From Thalassomonas haliotis (GTDB lineage Bacteria > Pseudomonadota > Gammaproteobacteria > Enterobacterales > Alteromonadaceae): a DNA stretch of 64,000 nt. Shown piece after piece: positions 26,717 through 34,687 of the stretch. The notes under the pieces were generated by a model. The model had not been told where the DNA came from and searched no databases. It saw nothing but the letters and a program-made list of their open reading frames with translations. The DNA is taken from the NCBI RefSeq assembly GCF_028657945.1, contig NZ_CP059693.1, forward strand, positions 2,480,001 to 2,544,000. The letters run 5' to 3'. The position numbers were made by a program, and so were the translations under genes. The first letter of the stretch is position 1. Each line of letters starts with the position of its first letter.

Positions 26717-27034
26717 ATGGATGAAATTTATCTTGATGTCAGTGAATTGGCTCCGCCGGATCCCATGACCAAAATTCTTATGGCCCTGGCAGAGCTGCAA
26801 GCTGGTCAGTATCTTAGAGTTGCGCACAGCCGTGAGCCGGTACCGCTTTATGAGAAATTGCAGGTGGCGGGGTGGGGGTATTTGTGCCTTACAAATAGCT
26901 CAGGCAGCAAAAGCGTTAATCAGGATGCCGCGAACCAGGACACCAGCATCCGCTATTTTATTTATATTTACCGATTAGCCGAGCAAGACCGGCTGCTGGA
27001 TTATCTGTTGGCAACGGATAAAGTATTGTTATGA
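26717..27034 (+). CDS. DUF2249 domain-containing protein
   Basis: A 105-residue protein with the DUF2249 pattern LDVSELAPPDPMTKILMALAELQAGQYLRVAHSREPVPLY, followed by the GW aromatic pair and a strand (IRYFIYIYRL). The fold is TusA-like, but the catalytic Cys of TusA is absent here. Homologues sit beside hemerythrins and NnrS proteins. The stop overlaps the next start by 4 nt (ATGA), showing translational coupling. It follows hemerythrin by 45 nt. Confidence 0.85.
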   Translation: MDEIYLDVSELAPPDPMTKILMALAELQAGQYLRVAHSREPVPLYEKLQVAGWGYLCLTNSSGSKSVNQDAANQDTSIRYFIYIYRLAEQDRLLDYLLATDKVLL

Positions 27035-28371
27035 AACTCAGCGGTTTATCCTTTTCCGTGATGCCGCCATTATCTGTCCCGTTTCGTTATTTTATCAGTG
27101 CGGCACTAATGGTGGTTTTACTGGCGGGTTTTATTTTATTCTCCGGGCCGGATCCCTGGCTTAGCCGTTGGCATCCGGCCATGTTGACCATCACTCATGG
27201 TTTTACCTTAGGTTTTATTAGCACGGTAATGATGGGGGCATTATTACAGCTCTTGCCTGTAGTTGGCGGGGTTGGCATGCCCAAAGTGCGCTTATTTGGC
27301 GGTGTCTGTCATGTGCTGCATATCGGCGGCAGCTTGATCTTGATGTTAGCCTTTATCTGGCCGCAGCCGCTTTTTTTGATGCAAACGGCGCTGGTACTCT
27401 TGCTGACAGGGTTTTTCCTATACTTGGCAGCGGTGGCCTGGGTGTTATTACAAAAGCTGAGCCAGGGGGCAACGATAAATGCCATCCGTCTGGCGGTGTT
27501 GGCTTTAGCCGTCACCGTGGTTTTAGGGGGCTTGTTGCTTAGCCGCAATTTAGGGGCTGAGCTGATCTCCGGGCATAAAGTCTATACCAATTTACATGTA
27601 TTTTCCGGGTTGGCGGGGTGGATAGCCATGTTGATCATCGGGGTCAGTTTCCAGGTGATCCCCATGTTCCATGTCGCTCCGGATTTTCCCAAATGGCTGA
27701 GCCGCGCCTTTCCCTTGCTGATTTTAGCCGGCTTGTTATGGCTGTTCTGGCGGGGATTAAGCAGCCTTTACTTGGGGGAGAGTAGTCGACACAGTGCCTT
27801 GAACGAACCTGTATTGCTGTTATTACTGCTCAATTGTCTGTTTGCCGCCGTTTTATTGCGGGTGATATCCCGGCGTAAGCGTAAGGTGCCTGATAATACC
27901 CTGGATTACTGGCGCTTATCTGCGTTTAGTTTATTTGTGATCACCGCTATTTTCCTGATACCTGAAAACTACCTGCCGGAGCAGTTCAACAGCAAAAAGC
28001 AGATGTGGTTGATAGCGGCGTATCTTTATTTCTATGTACTTTCGGTGATCCAGGGCCTGCTGTTAAAGATCTTGCCTTTTTTAAGTTATAACCATCTCCA
28101 GCAACAGTGTTTAATGAATTTTCAGGCGATGCAGTATCTACCCAATATGCATGAGTTGCTGCCGAAAAAGCACGGGCGCTTGCTCTTTATCAGCCATATA
28201 TTCAGTGGTGTGAGCTTGCTGATGACTGTGCTTGCCCCCGATTATTATTGGCTGTTCGCCTTGTTACTGATGATTGAATTTAGCGGCTTATTTTATTTGA
28301 TGCTTAAAACCCTGGTTTTATATCTGGGCTGCAAAAATAAAATGGCAAAGTTGGCACTGGCCAACAGCTAA
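27031..28371 (+). CDS. NnrS-like polytopic membrane protein
   Basis: A 446-residue integral membrane protein with about 12 hydrophobic helices. The first long motif WHPAMLTITHGFTLGFISTVMMGALLQLLPVVGG contains paired His and the HGxxLGF...GxxxQxxP pattern that NnrS-type and haem-copper-oxidase-like proteins share. Further His residues occur in LHVFSGLAGWIAMLIIGVSFQVIPMFHVAP and in the helix pair near residue 350. NnrS is a haem- and copper-containing membrane protein linked to NO stress. This one is longer and only partly similar, so the function is inferred from motif and neighbours. It is translationally coupled to the DUF2249 gene. Confidence 0.7.
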   Translation: MKLSGLSFSVMPPLSVPFRYFISAALMVVLLAGFILFSGPDPWLSRWHPAMLTITHGFTLGFISTVMMGALLQLLPVVGGVGMPKVRLFGGVCHVLHIGGSLILMLAFIWPQPLFLMQTALVLLLTGFFLYLAAVAWVLLQKLSQGATINAIRLAVLALAVTVVLGGLLLSRNLGAELISGHKVYTNLHVFSGLAGWIAMLIIGVSFQVIPMFHVAPDFPKWLSRAFPLLILAGLLWLFWRGLSSLYLGESSRHSALNEPVLLLLLLNCLFAAVLLRVISRRKRKVPDNTLDYWRLSAFSLFVITAIFLIPENYLPEQFNSKKQMWLIAAYLYFYVLSVIQGLLLKILPFLSYNHLQQQCLMNFQAMQYLPNMHELLPKKHGRLLFISHIFSGVSLLMTVLAPDYYWLFALLLMIEFSGLFYLMLKTLVLYLGCKNKMAKLALANS

Positions 28372-28560
28372 TTAAGGTAATGAAGTCATTACTTTTTATA
28401 TGATTTAGTCTTTTCTGAGCTTGTCTTCAACTTGCTTTGATATCAGGGGGAACAGCGACAAGCTAAGTGCTGGCGCTTAAACATAGCGCTTGACTTAGGC
28501 ATAAAAAATAACCATGATCCCCAAAATAAAGGGATGAAGTGTAGAGGTAAGATTTTTAAT

Positions 28561-28818
28561 ATGGCAAAGTTTTCAGGAGCGCATTTAAAAAGTCTGCGCA
28601 AAGAGGCAGGGTTAACACAAAAAGAACTGGCGTCGAGAATTGGCCTCAGTCGTGAAACTGTCGTCGCCATTGAAAATGAATATGTCGGCTCTATCGACAA
28701 ACTCAGTATAGAAGTTGTCAACTCCTGGTGGGCGGTATGTCGCCGCACGGTTTCTGCAAAAACCAAGGAATCTTTTAAAAGCCAGATCTTAAGGTTTTTC
28801 AACATCCAAAATTCATGA
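28561..28818 (+). CDS. XRE-family helix-turn-helix regulator
   Basis: An 85-residue DNA-binding protein. The Cro/C1-type helix-turn-helix covers residues about 8-62: LKSLRKEAGLTQKELASRIGLSRETVVAIEN. The C-terminal 25 residues are basic. The ATG at 28561 is used, with GAGGTAAG about 9 nt upstream; an ATG nine codons earlier has its purines too close. Its stop overlaps the start of the membrane protein gene by 4 nt, so the two are made together. This regulator-plus-membrane-protein arrangement is reminiscent of small sensory pairs, and autoregulation is likely. Confidence 0.82.
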   Translation: MAKFSGAHLKSLRKEAGLTQKELASRIGLSRETVVAIENEYVGSIDKLSIEVVNSWWAVCRRTVSAKTKESFKSQILRFFNIQNS

Positions 28819-29516
28819 TACTGAATTTATATCTTCGCAAGTTCTTTACTCCGATACTGGTTATTACTTTTGCGTTAATAGGTGTATATACCTTTGGTTA
28901 TGCTGAATATTTTGATCGTTGGTTTTTACTTGGCCTGGTGATTTGGGGCCTGATAAAAATAAAAAGCCGTGACGTCAATATGGCGGGTTTACTTCTTATT
29001 CTTATCCTGGTGCGTTTACTGGATGAGATATCCTATTTAATAATCGACTTTGATATTAAAGCTATCATTTATTTATTTTCCGTCGTTGTTATATACAAGT
29101 TAAAGTACGATCAGTTAGTGTTATTCTTTTGTGCGCCATTATTAACGCTAATAGTGCTAGTTGAGTTATTTTGGTTTTTTACTGGTTACCCAGCGCCTCA
29201 AATATATTTCTATGTTTGTTTGCTTTTACTTAGTTTAATCACCCGGCATTTATTGTTTATGCGTGTACCCTTAACCGACCGTTTGACTCAGGGAGGGAAA
29301 TCTTTACCCTTAGATTGGAAATTTTATGGGTTGTCAAAATGGAGTGTTTTTATTCTTGCCGCCATGCTGGCGGAGTATCTGGTTAGACATTTGACCATTT
29401 TAAATCCCTTGCATGTTTACCAGCTTTATCCCATTTTTATGCATGTTATTGCCGTAACCTCGCTTTTTTATCTCACCGAAGATTACTTACGAACACGTTT
29501 TATTTTAGCTGCTTGA
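28815..29516 (+). CDS. polytopic membrane protein coupled to XRE regulator
   Basis: A 233-residue inner-membrane protein with about seven hydrophobic helices and no recognised family motif. Charged residues are confined to short loops, for example KIKSRD, RLTQGGKSLPLD and the C-terminal EDYLRTR. Its ATG overlaps the stop of the XRE gene (ATGA). It could be the membrane partner that controls the regulator, an idea based only on the coupling. The secreted repeat protein gene begins 122 nt downstream after a small hairpin. Confidence 0.65.
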   Translation: MILNLYLRKFFTPILVITFALIGVYTFGYAEYFDRWFLLGLVIWGLIKIKSRDVNMAGLLLILILVRLLDEISYLIIDFDIKAIIYLFSVVVIYKLKYDQLVLFFCAPLLTLIVLVELFWFFTGYPAPQIYFYVCLLLLSLITRHLLFMRVPLTDRLTQGGKSLPLDWKFYGLSKWSVFILAAMLAEYLVRHLTILNPLHVYQLYPIFMHVIAVTSLFYLTEDYLRTRFILAA

Positions 29517-29591
29517 TCCGGAAATAAGCGGTAAAACCAAACCTTATTGGCCATATCTTTGCCTTGTTATTTTTAACTCTGATAATAGTCG

Positions 29592-29611
29592 GAGTGGACT
29601 TAGTTCCACTC
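29592..29611 (+). other. small hairpin in the leader of the repeat-protein gene
   Basis: GAGTGGA and TCCACTC form a 7-bp stem with a 6-nt loop, followed by TTTATC. It lies 28 nt before the repeat-protein start and could be a weak terminator of the upstream operon or a leader stem. Confidence 0.35.
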
Positions 29612-29638
29612 TTTATCACTATTACTGGAGAAAAAATA

Positions 29639-30199
29639 ATGAACCTACCTAAACTGGCAACTTTACTTTTATGTTTAATTATATCGACCTCAGCCACAGC
29701 CTCTTGCTTAAATGCGGGAGATAAGAGCATATCGCCATTGGCATTTAATGTCGGAGGCAAGCGTGTACCGCCACTGGCATTTAATGTCGGAGGCAAGCGT
29801 GTACCGCCACTGGCATTTAATGTCGGAGGCAAGCGCGTACCGCCATTGGCATTTAATGTCGGAGGCAAACGTGTACCGCCACTGGCATTTAATGTCGGAG
29901 GCAAGCGTGTACCGCCACTGGCATTTAATGTCGGAGGCAAGCGTGTACCGCCACTGGCATTTAATGTCGGAGGCAAGCGTGTACCGCCACTGGCATTTAA
30001 TGTCGGAGGCAAGCGTGTACCGCCACTGGCATTTAATGTCGGAGGCAAGCGTGTACCGCCACTGGCATTTAATGTCGGAGGCAAGCGTGTACCGCCATTG
30101 GCATTTAATGTCGGAGGCAAGCGTGTACCGCCAAAAGCAATAGAGCCTGATACTAATAGTGTTAGGGGGGGAGGAGTAACAGAAGCTTTTCTTGGTTAG
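29639..30199 (+). CDS. secreted protein made of eleven identical 12-residue repeats
   Basis: A 186-residue exported protein. The ATG at 29639 has GGAG about 10 nt upstream and opens into a clean signal peptide (residues 1-21, ending SATA). A short segment with one Cys (SCLNAGDKSIS) is followed by eleven perfect copies of PLAFNVGGKRVP (residues 33-164) and a C-terminal tail with VRGGGVTEAFLG. At DNA level the 36-bp units differ only at three kinds of site (AAG/AAA, CGT/CGC, CTG/TTG), all synonymous in this frame, which confirms the frame and suggests selection on the peptide. The array is basic, with GG and KR in every unit. I recognise no family. Possible roles are an adhesin or structural repeat, or a multi-copy peptide precursor. 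Confidence 0.75.
   Translation: MNLPKLATLLLCLIISTSATASCLNAGDKSISPLAFNVGGKRVPPLAFNVGGKRVPPLAFNVGGKRVPPLAFNVGGKRVPPLAFNVGGKRVPPLAFNVGGKRVPPLAFNVGGKRVPPLAFNVGGKRVPPLAFNVGGKRVPPLAFNVGGKRVPPLAFNVGGKRVPPKAIEPDTNSVRGGGVTEAFLG
29735..30130 (+). repeat. 11 tandem copies of a 36-bp unit
   Basis: Eleven head-to-tail 36-bp units, nearly identical in DNA, encode PLAFNVGGKRVP. Because the unit is a multiple of three, all the way through the array another forward frame and a reverse frame also stay open; these are shadows. The near-identity points to recent amplification or gene-conversion homogenisation. Confidence 0.97.
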
Positions 30200-30268
30200 G
30201 TGGTTTTTTATAGCGCTAATTTAGTTAAAAAAGCTTAAAAAACAAAATGTGCAGCACATTCCACTTTG

Positions 30269-30313
30269 TATAATGTATAGTACTTCAGTATCAGCGAGGA
30301 TGCTGGAGTACTA
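30269..30313 (+). promoter_or_regulatory. TATAAT box followed by an 11-bp inverted repeat
   Basis: A consensus TATAAT at 30269-30274 is followed at once by TAGTACTTCAG (30278-30288) and CTGGAGTACTA (30303-30313), an inverted repeat with one mismatch. A promoter with an operator or a leader hairpin for the gene at 30449 would fit, but no good -35 element is seen. Confidence 0.4.
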
Positions 30314-30448
30314 TCGGCAAGCTTGTTTGATAATGAGTCGTAAGTTACTCACACCATCTTCAACCAACTCTGGCATTACTTATTTAGTGCGGCTTTCAGA
30401 GCTCAGTTACCACTAAGTTAGTACCTATGTGATTAAAAGGATGTAGTC

Positions 30449-30883
30449 GTGACACCTGCAAAAATAACTGAATTTTTCACCTTACTTAAGATGGTCGGTT
30501 TTGTTGAAAATACCGAATATCAAGCCCGGGGTGATGCCAGTGTTTCATATTCTTTTGGCCGTTTAATGTACAAAAACGGTACGCCTGCCACTTCTCAGGG
30601 CACAGGTTATCAAAAACGTTTTTTACTCGATTATTTACCTGAATGGTGCGTGGCCTACGCGGAAAACAACCAGTTCAAACTCTCGGTGTTTTCGCAAAAA
30701 TGGGGCGCCGACGGCATCCCCGTGACCCATGAAAATATCATGCCTTTTATTACCGCCGAGCAGTTGCTGATGTATGTGCAGGAGTTGCAAAAAATCTCCC
30801 ATACCAAGGCACTTATGGCGATGAAAAAAGCCCAGTTGGAAGAGCCAGCCATTCACTCTCAAGTAAAACAGCACTATTACTAG
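30449..30883 (+). CDS. hypothetical protein
   Basis: A 144-residue soluble protein starting at GTG with AAAGG about 9 nt upstream. I do not recognise it. The N-terminus reads TPAKITEFFTLLKMVGFVENTEYQARG, followed by a Tyr/Gly-rich strand section (YSFGRLMYKNGTPATSQGTGYQ). The C-terminal helix contains QLLMYVQELQKISHTKALMAMKKAQ. There is no signal peptide or membrane helix. It is isolated by gaps of 249 bp upstream and 190 bp downstream. Confidence 0.65.
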   Translation: MTPAKITEFFTLLKMVGFVENTEYQARGDASVSYSFGRLMYKNGTPATSQGTGYQKRFLLDYLPEWCVAYAENNQFKLSVFSQKWGADGIPVTHENIMPFITAEQLLMYVQELQKISHTKALMAMKKAQLEEPAIHSQVKQHYY

Positions 30884-31073
30884 TCATTTGGCTGTCGTTA
30901 TTACAGTGTCTGCCACATCCTCACGGTTTAGCTTTAAAGTTATCGAGTTGCAGAATAAGTCTTGTTAAGACCATAAAAGTGCAGATTCACATTAATACAT
31001 AAAGTTTGCATATTCGCTGCACATTCCTTTGACATACTTTTTCCATCTTAACCGAGATAGATGGAAGATAAGT

Positions 31074-32696
31074 GTGATAAATAAAAAAACAACTGTGTTG
31101 ACCGGTTTTATCCGGCAAAGTGTGTGTCCGCTGGTGATGGTGAGCGTATTAACGGCATGCGGTAGTTCATCCGGTGGTGATACCGGTACCGACAATACAA
31201 GCAACACCGAAACTTCAACCCCGGTAACCACAAATACCGCGCCGGTGGCAAATGCCGGTAGTGACCAAACTGTTGCCACCGGTGAAACCATAATGCTCAA
31301 TGCCAGCGGCAGTTCCGATGCCGACGGTGACAGCCTGAGCTATAGCTGGTCTATCAGCTCTTTTCCTGCGGGCAGTAGTGCCAGCTTAAACAATGCCAAC
31401 AGTGAAAACGCCAGCTTTATTGCCGATGTCGACGGCGATTATGTTATTGCCTTAGTGGTCAACGACGGCAGTGAAGACAGCAGTGTCGATAACGTAACCA
31501 TTACAAGTAGCACACAAAGCAGTGACAACACAGATCCGGTGAGCAGCAGTGATGCCTGGGTGATTAATGAAAGCGGTGAAGCCGCGGCTGTCCTTACCTC
31601 CAACGGGGTCGATATTTTAGTGAATGTCGCCAGTGTTACCAGCACCAGGGTCGATGATAAAGATTACACCTATATCCAAACCAGCGGTATACCGGCTTAC
31701 CAGGTCACCATGACCCAGGATATGGTCGACAGCCTTAATAACCGCCCCGATGCCAGGCAGGCTTTTATAAGCGGCGCCACCAGCGCCAGTGCCGGTGATG
31801 TTATCGAATTTGGTCAGGATATCGGTTACGACGGCAATGAAGCCGAATGTAGCACCGGGGCAGGTTATGGTTACTGGCCGCCGGGTCCGGGTTGTCCTGA
31901 GGACATCAATGCCGAGGTTTATCTGCCAAAAGAGCCTGAGCCAGCAGAGGAAAACTGTCAAACCGGCATGTCGACCCAGGGGCTTTGGGTGAACGGGGCT
32001 GCGGTCTTTACCTGGGGGGACGGGCAAAGTTATAACAACCAGGGGGTGTGGCAGTCACTGGCGCCAATTCAGGAAGTGTACGATGTCGATATCTGTGGCG
32101 GCCATGCCGCCAACGGTATTTATCACCAGCATCAGTATTCCAGTTGCCTGGCCGATTTAGTCGGTGATAGCGGCAACGGCCATTCACCTGTTTATGGCTA
32201 TGCTGCCGACGGCTATCCTATTTATGGCCCCTGGCAGGCAGACGGTGTGCTGGCAAAAAGCAGCTGGGCAGCACGGGATTATGATGATGCCGATTCTGTT
32301 AGCGGCTGTGGTATTGCCGGTGAACGTAGCTGTCAGTTGGTGGACAGTTTAGATCCCAGCGCAGGCACGACTACGGTTACGACCGGGCCGGCAACAACCG
32401 ACCTGGTGTCTAACCTCACCGGCTTAGTGGAATTTACCGCCATTTCCGGATTCTATTTTGAAGATTATTACTGGGATGCCAGTCTCAGTGGCGATGAAGT
32501 TTTAGATCAGCACAACGGCCATAGCGATGAAACCCGCGGTTATCATTACCATGTCACCCTGACCCAGGACAGCGAAGGCAAACAAACCCCGAGCTTCCCG
32601 TTTATTTTCGGGCCTGAGTATTACGGTGAACTGGCGGATAACTCGGTTGCCGCCTGTGGCTTTACCGGTGGTCCGGGTGGACCTCCGCCGCGCTAG
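31074..32696 (+). CDS. YHYH-domain lipoprotein with PKD/REJ-like domain
   Basis: A 540-residue predicted lipoprotein. The GTG at 31074 is chosen because GGAAG lies upstream and it leads into a short lipoprotein signal with lipobox LTAC near residue 30; the longer frame adds charged residues before the signal. A Ser/Thr-rich linker is followed by an immunoglobulin-like PKD/REJ domain (ANAGSDQTVATGETIMLNASGSSDADGD, about 55-145). A large YHYH domain follows, with NGIYHQHQYS, YGYAADGYPIYGP and NGHSDETRGYHYHVTL. It ends in a Gly/Pro tail. YHYH proteins are surface or secreted proteins of unsettled function that may bind metal. A terminator hairpin follows at 32726. Confidence 0.85.
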   Translation: MINKKTTVLTGFIRQSVCPLVMVSVLTACGSSSGGDTGTDNTSNTETSTPVTTNTAPVANAGSDQTVATGETIMLNASGSSDADGDSLSYSWSISSFPAGSSASLNNANSENASFIADVDGDYVIALVVNDGSEDSSVDNVTITSSTQSSDNTDPVSSSDAWVINESGEAAAVLTSNGVDILVNVASVTSTRVDDKDYTYIQTSGIPAYQVTMTQDMVDSLNNRPDARQAFISGATSASAGDVIEFGQDIGYDGNEAECSTGAGYGYWPPGPGCPEDINAEVYLPKEPEPAEENCQTGMSTQGLWVNGAAVFTWGDGQSYNNQGVWQSLAPIQEVYDVDICGGHAANGIYHQHQYSSCLADLVGDSGNGHSPVYGYAADGYPIYGPWQADGVLAKSSWAARDYDDADSVSGCGIAGERSCQLVDSLDPSAGTTTVTTGPATTDLVSNLTGLVEFTAISGFYFEDYYWDASLSGDEVLDQHNGHSDETRGYHYHVTLTQDSEGKQTPSFPFIFGPEYYGELADNSVAACGFTGGPGGPPPR

Positions 32697-32725
32697 GACA
32701 GGGGATATTTGCGGATATTATGTTA

Positions 32726-32760
32726 ACCGGCTATCACAACAGCTTGATAGCCGGTGTTTC
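32726..32760 (+). terminator. hairpin terminator after the YHYH gene
   Basis: ACCGGCTATCA and TGATAGCCGGT form a perfect 11-bp stem with an 8-nt loop, followed by GTTTCAAAGTTTTTA. The T tract is interrupted. Confidence 0.6.
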
Positions 32761-32813
32761 AAAGTTTTTAATTACGTTATTGATTAAGCTATTTATTAAG
32801 TAAGGGTGTTGAT

Positions 32814-33389
32814 ATGAAAAGTTCTTTATGGCTATTTTCCCTGATATTCTCTGTTGCCGCTTTTTCACAAGAAACAGCACAGCAAGGTAAGCAAATCTCT
32901 CAGGGGATGCAGCATAACATGTCCATGACTAAGACAATGCCAGGGCACGAAGGCATGATGGACCACAGCCATGAACCTGTGGCGATACCCGTCAATTTGC
33001 CCGTGCCTAAACTGGAAGTGGTCTTATATAAAGATGACAAGTCCGGTTTTAACCTGCATATCCAGCTGGCGGACTTTCAACTGGAAGCGCCAGAATTTGC
33101 CTCAGAGAAGCCATTAAGTTATGTGCAGGGACATGCCCACCTTTTTATTAACGGACAAAAAATTCAGCGTATTTACGGGCAATATCTGCATTTGCCCGGC
33201 ACCTTATTTAAACCGGGCATCAATCAGGTGATGGTGACCTTAAATAATCACGATCACAAGATCTGGAGCCGGGGTAAAAAGCAGGTAGTGGCCTCGGTCT
33301 TTCTTGATGCCGGCAAGGCGCAGTTTGTACAGCACAGTTTCAGCTCTTCGCCTTTACTTGCCAGCGCCTTGACTCATGATAAAAAGTAA
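32814..33389 (+). CDS. exported Met/His-rich protein of unknown function
   Basis: A 191-residue periplasmic or secreted protein with a signal peptide (residues 1-18, ending AFSQ). The mature N-terminus is rich in Met and His (GMQHNMSMTKTMPGHEGMMDHSHEP), a composition typical of copper- or silver-handling regions. The globular part has YVQGHAHLFINGQKIQRIYGQYLHLPG and VMVTLNNHDHKIWSRGKK, with several further His. I do not recognise the family. AAGGG precedes the ATG. It follows the YHYH lipoprotein gene on the same strand, which is also His-rich, so a shared metal-related role is possible but unproven. Confidence 0.7.
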   Translation: MKSSLWLFSLIFSVAAFSQETAQQGKQISQGMQHNMSMTKTMPGHEGMMDHSHEPVAIPVNLPVPKLEVVLYKDDKSGFNLHIQLADFQLEAPEFASEKPLSYVQGHAHLFINGQKIQRIYGQYLHLPGTLFKPGINQVMVTLNNHDHKIWSRGKKQVVASVFLDAGKAQFVQHSFSSSPLLASALTHDKK

Positions 33390-33404
33390 CCGAACAGCTC
33401 ACCG

Positions 33405-34460
33405 CTACCAGAACTTATAATAACCGTATTTGTGGCGTACCTTTAAGCGGCGGTACAGGTTCAGGGGTTTAGCTTTTAAATGCTTTCTGCCGCGCTCAAC
33501 TAAAGAGTCGGTGGCATCTATCACCCTATGGCTGGATTTACCGTCCATGTAGGGATGGATCAGGTTGATATAATCTTCTATTGCCGACATTAACTCTGGC
33601 GGCTTAGTAAGTGCCTGCTCAATTGCCTGCTCAATGTCATCGGCGTCTGTGATGTTGACCAGGTGCGCACCGGGCACGCGATTTTTAAAGGTGACCGCGG
33701 GTTTTTGCTGTAATAAAAACTCGGAAATAATCGAAGAGGTATCCGATAACATTAAATCCGCTTCCTGCAACAGCGGAATAATATCGTCGGTTTCAACAAA
33801 GTGCAGATTGTCGCTTTGCAGCGATTTGTATTTGCTGACTATTTCCGGGTCCATTTTCGGATGGAAGGTGATCAGCCAGTTCCAGTCTTCCCGCTGCGAC
33901 ATGCGCTTAACCTGTTCAAACAAGTGAAAGGCGGCGCTTAATGCCGGGGTGAAGGTAGAGGTCATCAGGATGGTCGGTTTCTTCTTTTCGGTATTCTCCG
34001 GAGGAAAAAATGCCTTGGCGCTAAAAGGTTCAAATAGCGGGTCCATTTTACTCCAGCCGGTTTCCACCACTTCAAAATTCTGGTGTTCCCGGGCCAGTGC
34101 TTTAAACGGCTCTGTGGTTGACGGCCCCTGGGTGCAATAGAGATCAAAAAAGCCCCTTAAGCGGAAATGGCCTTTATTTTCATCGCGTTTTTGTGCGTTA
34201 AAACCGTGGAACAGCTGTACCTTAATACCGGGGAAAAAATCCGGTACGGTATTGCTGGCGACAAACACCGCACAGGGGTTGTAATCCATCACATCCTGTA
34301 CCGTTGCTAACTGTTTTTCGTCTTCATTCAGGTAGTCGGCATACTGCTTTTGGTTCAGGAACCAGGCCACTTCATCACCTCGTTCACGAATGGCTTTTTG
34401 CAGGGGACGGACAATAGATAAAGAGTAAAGCTGGGAGACAAAAAAGAGATAACGTTTCAT
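33405..34460 (-). CDS. CDP-glycerol glycerophosphotransferase-like enzyme
   Basis: A 351-residue cytoplasmic GT-B-type enzyme. The N-terminal half has LYSLSIVRPLQKAIRERGDEVAWFL and LFHGFNAQKRDENKGHFRLRGFFDLYCTQG. The C-terminal half has WLITFHPKMDPEI and the conserved ADLMLSDTSSIISEFLLQQKPAVTF, the nucleotide-binding section of the CDP-glycerol/ribitol transferase family. The final 30 residues are basic and may touch the membrane. In Gram-negatives such enzymes add glycerol phosphate to surface polysaccharide. No other polysaccharide genes are adjacent, so the acceptor is unknown. AGGA precedes the ATG. Confidence 0.82.
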   Translation of the reverse strand: MKRYLFFVSQLYSLSIVRPLQKAIRERGDEVAWFLNQKQYADYLNEDEKQLATVQDVMDYNPCAVFVASNTVPDFFPGIKVQLFHGFNAQKRDENKGHFRLRGFFDLYCTQGPSTTEPFKALAREHQNFEVVETGWSKMDPLFEPFSAKAFFPPENTEKKKPTILMTSTFTPALSAAFHLFEQVKRMSQREDWNWLITFHPKMDPEIVSKYKSLQSDNLHFVETDDIIPLLQEADLMLSDTSSIISEFLLQQKPAVTFKNRVPGAHLVNITDADDIEQAIEQALTKPPELMSAIEDYINLIHPYMDGKSSHRVIDATDSLVERGRKHLKAKPLNLYRRLKVRHKYGYYKFW

Positions 34461-34687
34461 ATAAGTCCTGGGCGGTAACTATCCTGGCGGCTTTGCATTT
34501 TAGCCCGTTTGCGGGCACTTTTAGCCGGCAATTTTATCACTTGCGTCCTTTTTTGGGAATGTGCTGGTACTATAAGTTTGGCAATGGCGTTTCTCGCTGA
34601 TAATTCCGGGCATTGGCATGTCTGTTCAGCTTAGGTTCAGGTTCGACCTTTATACTTAAAGTACAATCCGTAACACCAGGGTTTAAT

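Noticed and set aside
29500-30120. Long minus-strand open frame with PPTLNASGGTRL repeats, and a second plus-strand frame with HWHLMSEAS repeats
   Set aside because: They stay open only because the repeat unit is 36 bp. They lack a ribosome-binding site and signal peptide, and in the second plus-strand frame the unit differences change amino acids.
29735-30130. CRISPR array with 36-bp repeats
   Set aside because: The units are directly abutting with no spacers, in frame, and inside a gene with a signal peptide; no cas genes are near.
30334-30417. 27-codon open frame MSRKLLTPSSTNSG...
   Set aside because: No ribosome-binding site, no recognised similarity, and such a length is expected by chance.
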